Positions 1 to 8,600 of a DNA stretch of 25,683 bases are shown here, in pieces. The notes under the pieces are model-generated. The model did not search any database and had not been told where the DNA came from. It was given only the letters and a program-made list of their open reading frames with translations. The position numbers were made by a program, and so were the translations under genes. Position 1 is the stretch's first letter. Each line of letters opens with the position of its first letter. This DNA comes from Intoshia linei (lineage: Eukaryota > Orthonectida > Rhopaluridae): NCBI GenBank assembly GCA_001642005.1, contig LWCA01000491.1:1-25683 (forward strand), written 5' to 3'.

Positions 1-189
1 GAATGATTTCTGTAAAAAATTTTTAGAGATTATGAATCTGCATAATTGCTTAAACGTACGTAATTCAATGGGTTGAGGATATATAATTCTTCAGAAGCAG
101 AATTTTCATCAGTATATGAACCAATTACTATACCTTGTTAATAATTTTGTTTATTATGATATTCTCTTGGTCTACATCATCATATAGAA
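1..189. other. AT-rich sequence, no gene seen
   Basis: This edge fragment lies before the first transposon-like terminus at 190. I see no open reading frame with recognisable protein similarity, no splice-bounded exon and no repeat in it. Confidence 0.5.
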
Positions 190-925
190 CAGTGGTTCCC
201 AAACTTTTTCCACCGTGAACCACTTGTAGAAAAAATGTATGTGAACCGCATAATTTTTTTTAAAAATCGTTTTAACCCTGAACATGACACTAATGTAACA
301 CTGGTATGTTTTTATTATATATTTCTTCTTAAAATTTAAATTAAATCAAAAATTTTACATTTATTTTGAAGTGGTAGCTGCTATGACGTAATTAAAAAAA
401 TATGTTTATTTTATTTCAAGTATATTATAAGTAATATAGTAAGTAAGTATTATAAGTATTCCTATATAATAAACAAACTATCAGTGTCAAACCTACTTTA
501 TTTGAGATTTGACGTTGGAGGGATCTCGAAGAAAATTTTTTAAAATGGAGGCATTTATTTGTTAAATTGAGCATTAAAAAAAATTTAAATTTAAAATGTC
601 AAACAAGAGTCTTAGAGATGTGGATAGAGTTATATATTACTACCATTCGTTTGCGAAATTTTTTAAAGTTTGGCTCTGGGATCTACTATTCAACTAATTT
701 AAGTCGTTAATTAGATTAAATTTAAGGCACGTGAAAATTATTAACGTTATTCCGTTTAACGTCCCCTTATTTTGATAAAATATTTACGTTCACTAATAAT
801 AAATGATCGATAATGAATAATATTCTAATTTAATTATATTGTCAAAGAAAGAGTATATTCATTTTATTTAAAATTTGTTTTGTGGACCATTTAGAATTTC
901 CTATGGACCACTTTTGAAGCCACTG
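190..925. mobile_element. Old hAT-type non-autonomous element
   Basis: The left end reads CAGTGGTTCCCAAACTTTTT and the right end, on the opposite strand, reads CAGTGGCTTCAAAAGTGG. They share CAGTGG-TTC, the usual start of hAT terminal inverted repeats. The left end also has the phrase GTGAACCACTT and the right end has GTGGACCA and GGACCACTTTTG, which are typical subterminal motifs of these elements. The flanking 8-mers (atatagaa and atttcatg) do not match, so the target duplication has decayed or one end is misplaced. I see no transposase coding. An internal segment at 598-681 resembles 14146-14240. Assignment to hAT rests on the ends only. Confidence 0.6.
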
Positions 926-1653
926 ATTTCATGGATTCTTATTATTATTAACATATTATGGAACAATGAATATTATTTATATTTTGAATTTATTATTGTT
1001 CGTTATTAACATAGCTGGACAAATTTATATCAAATTTAGAATTATAAAAAGTTATAATAATATCACCCTAAACAGAATTCGACCCAATAATATTCCATTA
1101 ATTAACTTTTTTTAAAACAGGTTGCATAATCAATATCTGATTCTTCAAAAAATCCGAAGAAATTTTTAGATAAACCAATAAAAAGTGAATTAGACTTTTC
1201 TCTAGTCATAGACACATAAAATAAAACTGTTATTCTCTTCTTTTTTGTTTTACTACAAATATTACGATTTCAGAAGTGGCAAGAGTTTTGTTAGATTCAC
1301 GTTTATAGTATAATCCAGTTTTATCACAATTTCATACATTGTCTGGCTTTTTTTCAGAAATTTTCTTTTTATTATATTAATTAAAAAAGAATTTTGAACG
1401 TTTTTAAAAAATACATTTAAAAAAAGTGATTTTTAGAATTGACTCGACTGACGTAGAAAATAGAAATTTTGGCTCATATAATACTTGTTATAATTTTAAT
1501 TAGTTGTAACAAAGTTTCTGTTTATATTTACGTAAGATTTTTTGTATAAACCCAGATTATCACATTGACAATCATTATTCCGTTTTGAATTTAGCTATTA
1601 TCACATTGGTTGTAATTATTATCATATCGATAGTGAAATGGTATAATCTGTAG
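926..1653. other. AT-rich intergenic sequence, no gene seen
   Basis: This stretch lies between the hAT element and the Tigger element. All frames are closed at short intervals and no exon was recognised. The short phrase TTATCACATTG occurs twice (near 1558 and 1598), which is not enough to call a repeat family. Confidence 0.5.
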
Positions 1654-3118
1654 TACAGATTATTCTCGATATTTTGACAAAAATAGTTGCAAAAAGTGCT
1701 CTAAATATCGTGAATAACTAATAGCGAAAAATACATTTAGATTTGAATTTTTATAAATAACATTTCTATAATATACATTTTTATTTTTATAACAAATTTT
1801 TTTACAATTCTCATGATTTATTTTTTGATTTTCATGTTAAAACGGCAAATTAAAATTAAATAAGAGTGTTCGATAGCAAACAGTTGCGGAAGCCTGATGT
1901 AAAACAAACAATTATTAACTGAAATCGAGATAAAATATTTATTTCTTAAACAATTTTTCTCTAAATCCCCTTAGCATTACTACATCTTCTATGCTAAAAT
2001 TATTCAACTCTGCAAAGTCTATACATTTTGATAATCCTTTAAAGGCTTCATTCACATTAATTACTTCAATGGTATTATCTTCCTCAAAAAGTTCATCAAC
2101 TTATTCATTGTTGTTAACGATTCTGACAATATCTTCATCGGTATATGCTTCATATTGAACAAACTTCACATAGCTAAATAATTATAACATTAAATATTAT
2201 CTATAATTAAATATGGTTCTTACATTTTAGAGATTAAAACCAATAATATATAATAATTAAATTTAACATACCTGTTTTCGAATGTAATGTCATCAAGGTT
2301 AATTTCAAAATTTGGTAGTAATTCTATAGGTTCCAACGATTTAATTATTGAGGATGGTTTAATATCGTTCCATGCGCTGTTTAATATAAAAATGGCTTTT
2401 TTGATATTGATTTTTTTGGTATTTATAGTATCAACAGGGGTATCGGTGTATATATTGTAATATAGTTTTTTTGCATATTTAGATTTCATAGAATGTAATG
2501 TGTTGATATATCGGCTGTAAAACCGACGTGGTATTCGGTGGTAAATATACGATTTTTATTAGCCCGTCTTCTGATTCTAAAGGATCATAAAATATGTGTG
2601 AAGGTGCATTATCCACAACCAACAATGCTGTTGCTGGTACATTTGACTTTTTTGAAAAATTCTTTACTGACTCAACCAAATCGTTTAAAAACCAGTTTTT
2701 AAATACTTCACGTGTCATCCATCCTTTACTTGATAATTGATATATTACTGAAAACTAGGGCCACCAAAAATTGACAATTAAATTGACTATAACAAGACAA
2801 ACCAGTACATGAGTATAGCAAATTTTTTTAAACAATACAGTGTTGCCAGATCGTGTTCTTTTCACTTGTAAATTTTAATTTTTTTATTGGTGCAATAAAA
2901 TTAAATAAATTATGATCAGGACAAATAAAAGTTGTACTATTTATTAGGGTAATAAAAATTAATTATATTATCTCATTGCATTAAAAAAATAGTGAAGAAT
3001 ATTTTTAACTAACTAACATGTTAGCTTTTTACGATCTTGCAACCAGTAATCAACTAAATGTGCTTGCTAGGAAAAAGCAAGTTGCTAGTATCCATCTCGA
3101 TATGCAATTAACCTAGAC

Positions 3119-3823
3119 CAGTGGTTCTCAACCCGTGTTCCGCAAAATTTAATTGTGGTTCCGTGAAATATAAATGCTATATTTTTCAATTAAAAGTTTT
3201 TTAAAATAAATAAATTAAAGTTTCTAAATTAATAAAACCAAAAATCATATTTTGATATGCTTTTTTAAATAGGATCAGTCAACTTAATTAAAATACTTTT
3301 TGTGTTAATTTTAAATTATTTTTTTTTGAATTTAAAAATATTTATTCTAAGCCAGTTTGTCTGATTTTCTATAATTTAATTCTGCATTTTAATATATTCA
3401 GTACTTATTTTGATCAAAACAAGTCATAAAATGGATTAATGTTATATTAGTGGTTTTTATCATTAGGTATCAACTATGAAAGATCCAAATTATAATCTTA
3501 CTTGCATTGACAGCAATTAAGCATAAGAAACGGGCAAAGCTGCTGTCGGTAGAAGAACTTCGTGTATGTCTATCAAAAACACGTACAAGAATTAATAACC
3601 TCGGTAAAAAATATCAGGCTTAAATTTCTTATTCAAAAGGAAAAATAAATTTCTTTATTAAAAAATTTATGTTTTTAATATTAGAAGCGTAATTTTTTAA
3701 TTAAAAATCAAATTGTTTTATATATGCGACATGCGAAAAAAAATTTTGATCATGCTTTTAGGCGCCGCGATTTTTTGAAATTTCATAAGGAGTCCGCACA
3801 GTAAAAAAGGTTGAGAAACACTG
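3119..3823. mobile_element. hAT element with perfect 8-bp target duplication
   Basis: The element begins CAGTGGTTCTCAACC at 3119 and ends with the inverse, GGTTGAGAAACACTG, at 3823. The 8-mer ACCTAGAC is present directly before (3111-3118) and directly after (3824-3831), an exact target-site duplication. The termini match the widespread Charlie/Buster-like hAT type. It retains a short piece of transposase coding (3507-3623) and is otherwise internally deleted. It lies inside the insertion that itself interrupts the Tigger element, so it is the youngest of the three layers. Confidence 0.93.
3507..3623 (+). pseudogene. hAT transposase C-terminal remnant
   Basis: A 38-codon stretch reads LTAIKHKKRAKLLSVEEL, then RVCLSKTRTRI, and ends with KKYQA and a TAA. 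This matches the conserved end of hAT-family transposases, where LTAIK is followed by an arginine-rich L-x-V-E-x-xLR-x-x-L-S segment and a short tail ending QA. The rest of the hAT dimerisation domain is not in frame upstream. It is a leftover inside the hAT element that contains it and has no independent function. Confidence 0.8.
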
Positions 3824-4920
3824 ACCTAGACGATTGACTTGTAACTAACTAGAGATGATTGCCATAAATGTTTTAATTCTGCTACATTTTTTGCATTATA
3901 AATAGGAGCAGCTTCACAAACATTTTACGACCTAGTGTATTCAATTTTATGCCTATTCAAATTAAATTGAAATTCACATAAATTATACAATTTAAACATT
4001 CCATTTAAACAAATATAGCCAGTGATTACAAGTCAAAATGCTTTATATTGCTAAAAAATTCTCAATTTAGCTATGATAATTGATACTGTTCACCCTACTG
4101 GCAACTTTATATTCTTGATAGAACGCGGGTTTTTGGCTTTTCCTAATACTAATAATTTTAATTTATTAGACCCATCACTATTACTGCATGCCATTGCAGT
4201 TAATCTGATCTTGTCAGATTTGGTTCATTTGAATGGGTTAATGAGCTTCTATCTAGTTTCTTCCAATAGAATGCTGTTTCATCAGCATTATAAATCTGAG
4301 AATCGTTTAAACATATTTCAATGGATAGTTTTAAAATTTTTTCTTTAAATGTTTCGATCCCACTCATGTCCGCCGACAATGAGTCCCCGGAACATTTCCT
4401 TAATATTATACCATGTCTTCTTTTAAATTTGTATAACCACCATACACTAGCATTAAATGCTGCGGTAGATGGATAAAAGGTATTTTTGAAATGTTGGGCC
4501 TTTTCTGTTATTATTAAATCATTAGTAGGTATGGATCTACATCTATGTTCTATAAACCAATAGAATTATCCCTCTTCTATTTTAGGATATAAGGATTTTC
4601 TAAAATTTTTGCGTACTTTAAAATTTACATAAGACATTTTAGAAGAATTAATCAATTTGTCTTTATTTTTTTTTATGTAATAAATAGTACTCCTTGATAC
4701 TTCATATTTATTAGATAATTCAGATGGTTTAATTCCACTATTAATATCATTTAAAATTTTCAGTTTTTGTGATATATTTAAATACATTATGGACAAAATT
4801 AAATGATAATAACTTTTTTACAAATTATAAAGAAAAATAAACTTCAGATTTTGTCTAAATATCGTGAATAATTGGACATTTTGTCAAAATATCGAGAATA
4901 ACCTGTATTGTGTTTTTGTG

Positions 4921-5515
4921 ATAGAATTTTTATTAAAAAATTGAAATTAGGTTCATTATGTATAATGAGTTTTTATAATAACGTAGAATGTTTGATTGAT
5001 ATTGTGCAGTTCGTTTAAGGCTTCCTAAATATGATGATATTGCAATTAATGAAATGTTTTTAGACATTGATATTATGTGCAAGAGCCATGTGATTTAAAA
5101 TTTTGAAGCGTTAAAGACATCATTGTGAAAACGATGAAGAATTCACGCTTATATTAACCAAACAGTTTATACAGTTTTTGTATACTGTGTAACAATTTTG
5201 TTATTTTTCAATGGGAATTAACTACTGTAATATAATATTTTTATTTAAAAATTGAAATGTAAATTAGGTTTATTATGCATAATGTGTTTTCGTAAATACG
5301 TAGGATGTTTGACTGATATTGTGCAGTTCGTTTAAAGCTTCCTAAATATGATGATATTGCAATTAATGAAATGTTTTTAGACATTGATGATTATGTGCAA
5401 GAGCCATGTGATTTAAAATTTTAAAGCGTTAATGACATCATTGTGAAACGATGAAGAATTCACGCTTATATTAAGCACAGTTTTTACAATTATTTTAATT
5501 AATTACTGTAACAGT
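4921..5515 (+). repeat. Tandem direct duplication, two ~300-bp copies
   Basis: Copy 1 (about 4921-5235) and copy 2 (about 5236-5515) share long identical runs, for example around 5004-5080 and 5321-5397, offset by 317 bases. Both contain TGTGCAGTTCGTTTAA, CTAAATATGATGATATTGCA and GATGAAGAATTCACGCTTAT. Differences are small indels and substitutions. Each copy has a short open stretch on the plus strand (LPKYDDIAINEMFLDID) reminiscent of the acidic C-terminal tail of Tigger-type transposases, but too short to be certain. The pair sits between the right end of the Tigger element and the 3' end of FNTB. Confidence 0.85.
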
Positions 5516-5649
5516 ACACACCAGAGATTGGAATTAATTGCTTTATGAAAAATAATTCCAATAAATTGGTTTTTTGAAATATAAAAAAATTTTAATTAAT
5601 TGTAAGAATTCGAACTTATATAAATGTATATAATAGCCGCGCTGCATAA

Positions 5650-8600
5650 TCATTGTCTTAACAGTATAAGAAATACCACTTTATTGATTTCGCCACCAAC
5701 TATTATACCTGACACTGACTGAGCTATGGAAAGGCCGGAAAGTGCATAGCATGTGTGATGAAAGTCGCACATTCTAATTAAAATCATACAAAATATTAAA
5801 AATGATTACTTTCCAGGTATGTCTTTAAAACCACCGTTCTTATCTTGACTACAACAAAGTATATATTCTTGTGATGCTCCTTAAAAATAGTTAAAAGTAA
5901 ATTAAAAACTATGAACCAGCATCCATAATGCAATGTTGATACGTATGATCTTCATCTTAATTATGAATTATAATTTTAGTCATTAAATTCCAGAATTACC
6001 CAAAAATCTTTGAATTATTCTAAAAATGGATCCGACCCAAAACGAATAACATGAATCGACTAATTTGTTGGTTCTACCTTGAAATCCACCTTCCTTGTAC
6101 ATTTGACGAAATGTAGCCCATTTCTAATTAATTTAACTTGAATTCATTATATTAATTCATACTATTAGATTATCTAAATTGCATTTTTCTGCGCGCTCCA
6201 AAAGAGTCAGGGAAGCTAAGGAACAAAATGTATACCCTCCATGTGCGACTCCACCTGGAAATCCAGAATATCCACCTTCGTAGGTTTGACAGCTAAAATA
6301 ATACGTTATATTTCATAATTCAAGAAAAATTACCTTGTAATCCAATTTATTACGGATTCATCGAATAAATCTCCAGTTTCAATATTTAAAAGTTTACAAA
6401 CTGATATAGCACAGTATCCGGCTCTAAAATATTAATGAATTATTTTTCTCATGATACAATGAGATGTTAAAACATGTTTCAATAATATAAAACTAGTTCA
6501 CATGAATGATTAATGATTCGAATGCGAGAGATGCATATGCTAAAGAATCAAAGGTCAAAGGTGTCATTAATACACTTTTACAAAAAGTTATTAGTATTGT
6601 TATCTTTCTATTAACATTGATTAACATTATCTACTCAAAATTATATTTCTAATATATAATGGGGTGCGTAAAAAAAATAACAGCTCAAAGGGTATGAGAA
6701 AATATTAGTTAAAATAACATGCACTGGTAATTGAATCTACTGAAGGATATTTTAGCTGTTAATACATTTTGAAATTGAATAAAAAATGTATGAATTTTAT
6801 TATAACTACAATAATAAAAAATTTCGAAAAGAATGAATAAGCGTTAACTTTTTAGTTGAATTTTAGAAATTGATAAAATATATGACCGTGTACTAATAGT
6901 AATATCCTATAAATCACATCTATAATTTTTTTAATATAATGATAAAAAGTCCGGCCACCTTTCACATTGAAAAATCACTAATTTTATAATATACGATGGT
7001 TTATTAATTGTATTATAGTTAGAGCATTCACCCATGTGGAACATATTTATGTTCTATTCACCCCCAATAAAACAATTATTATGACATGTCATAATTGTGT
7101 AGAAATACACAATTTGCATTATAAGATTAATTAAATTTGAGTACACAACGTCTTCACGTGATCACATCATTTTAAATTTTCATTGTTTGTTTTATGAATA
7201 ATGAATGGTATTTTCATGAAAGTAAACATTTAACTCTACGTTGTAGATACCACTAGCATTCAGAAATAAAAAATACAGTAATTGTGATTGCTATAATTTA
7301 TTTATTTATTGATATATATTAATTAGATGAGCAACTTTAAAAAAAATTTGGTTGAACTGAATGTATAAAAGTTAAGTCAATTTCGTACACAAAATATCTA
7401 AATTTGATCTTTTCTTTTGGAATCAGATAGAGATTTCTATATAAAATTTTGATAAAATTGGATTTTTCAAAAAAATATTAGTAAAAAGGGATTTTTTCCT
7501 TAAGGATTGGTAAAATTTTGGTTTTTTCACATATTTGATTAAATTAAATAAAATATAATAAAAATTTATGAATTCACCCAATCATCCAAAATTTTAGTAT
7601 TTTAGTATTGCACAGTCACCCCATGAGAAGCACTGGACTAGTTAGTCGTCAATATACACGACATAGGATACATTATACCAGTGTTTCCAAAATGCTACTC
7701 CGTGGAGTAGTACAGTTCCGTGAAAATTATTTACCGGTTCGCGAAATAATTGTGAAAAGTTTTTTACTATTTAGAAGTCAATTTATTACGTTTTTTATCA
7801 AATTTTTTTTCAATTTCGCTTTAATGGTGCGCGATAAATATTACAAATATTCCGCTGTGAAAAAAGGCGGAACCCCTGCATTATACCAAATTTAAAAATA
7901 AAAATAAAACAATTAAAATAAATTAAATTTAAAGGTTTTAAAAATTATTTTTATAATAACTAATTTGCTTGGGGTGGCCGGAATTTTGCAAAATTTAAGC
8001 TTAAAAAACTATACCACGACTCTTAAATGTATATTTCTCACCCTGTATTTTTGATTTAAAAAAAAGCTAACACCCTAATGAATATACTGTTATTCGACTT
8101 CTGACTGTTTTTTACTTCGGTCATTTTGTTTGTACAAACAGCAACTAACTCTACCGGAAGGTGGACTTATTTAAGTTTACTTAAAAATGCTATATTTTCA
8201 AAAGGAATATTTCCCAAACGAAGACAATCGTTAAATTCTAGCACCATTCAATTATATTAAATATATACTTTTTATTTTATTATATTTTTGTGTTAATTAA
8301 ATAATTACCAAAAAAGGTAAACTAAATTGCTGTTTGTATTGTAAACCAAACTTATTCAACATGAATCTTTAACTTTTTTATATATTCTAACATGAAAAAT
8401 ATGTATGAAATTCTGGGACTTACATTTTATAAAATAATGACAATAAATACATAACATTGGTTTTTTTATAAGTTATTATGTACTACATAATTAACACAAG
8501 GGTGGCGAATTTGTGGTTTTACCATGAAGATATACATTTTTATTAAATTCCAGATTGTATTTGATTTTTCAAAAAAGAATAATTGGGGTTTTTTAATCTA

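Larger units (their letters stand above)
2743..4073. mobile_element. Insertion of unknown type splitting the Tigger transposase
   Basis: The 12-mer TGATAATTGATA occurs at 2731-2742 and again at 4074-4085, exactly where the transposase reading breaks between KLPV and the following YQLSSKGWMT. This looks like a target-site duplication around an insertion of about 1.33 kb. That includes a later 705-bp hAT element and its 8-bp duplicate, leaving about 620 bp of original insert. I recognise no coding region or terminal repeats in the remainder (2743-3110 and 3832-4073). A 12-bp duplication is long for a DNA transposon and would suit a retroposed insert, but no poly(A) tail is obvious. The family is unknown. 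Confidence 0.45.
1939..4796 (-). pseudogene. Tigger-type transposase pseudogene (HTH, DDE, C-terminal tail)
   Basis: A pogo/Tigger transposase binds the element's inverted repeats and cuts and pastes it. Reading the minus strand, 4796-4566 gives a psq/CENP-B-type helix-turn-helix (KPSELSNKYEVSRSTIYYIK). After one in-frame TAA at about 4566 the same frame continues with a second DNA-binding domain (SADMSGIETFKEKI) and the first catalytic motif YNADET. A frameshift near 4220 leads to KIRLTAMACSNSDG and GKAKNPRSIKNIKLPV. The reading is then interrupted by the insertion at 2743-4073. It resumes at 2718 with SKGWMTREVFKNWF, the second catalytic Asp in LLVVDNAPSH, and LPPNTTSVLQPIYQ, where the third catalytic Asp is replaced by Tyr. 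After another frameshift come AWNDIKPSSIIKS and, beyond a possible 98-nt intron (2174-2271), EAYTDEDIVRIV. The tail ends at the stop at 1939-1941. Stops, frameshifts, insertion and a lost catalytic residue all show it is inactive. Confidence 0.88.
1656..4905 (-). mobile_element. Tigger/pogo-type DNA transposon with nested insertions
   Basis: Both ends carry the same inverted repeat. The left starts CAGATTATTCTCGATATTTT at 1656; the right, read on the minus strand from 4905, starts CAGGTTATTCTCGATATTTT. Both continue with GACAAAA, and a second shared phrase (CTCTAAATATCGTGAATAA at left; the right-hand subterminal region has the same TAAATATCGTGAATAA) follows inside. A TA dinucleotide flanks each side (1654-1655 and 4906-4907), as expected for the Tc1/mariner superfamily. 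The minus strand encodes pieces of a Tigger/jerky-type transposase in the correct order from 4796 down to 1939. The coding region is broken by 2743-4073, which includes a hAT element. The element is therefore full length in outline but dead. Confidence 0.88.

Noticed and set aside
4073-4348. Plus-strand 91-codon open frame
   Set aside because: It is antisense to the Tigger transposase (NADET to KNPRS region) and has no similarity of its own.
7608-7895. Plus-strand 95-codon open frame
   Set aside because: It runs through the 200-bp hAT MITE including both termini, inside FNTB intron 6; a chance frame.
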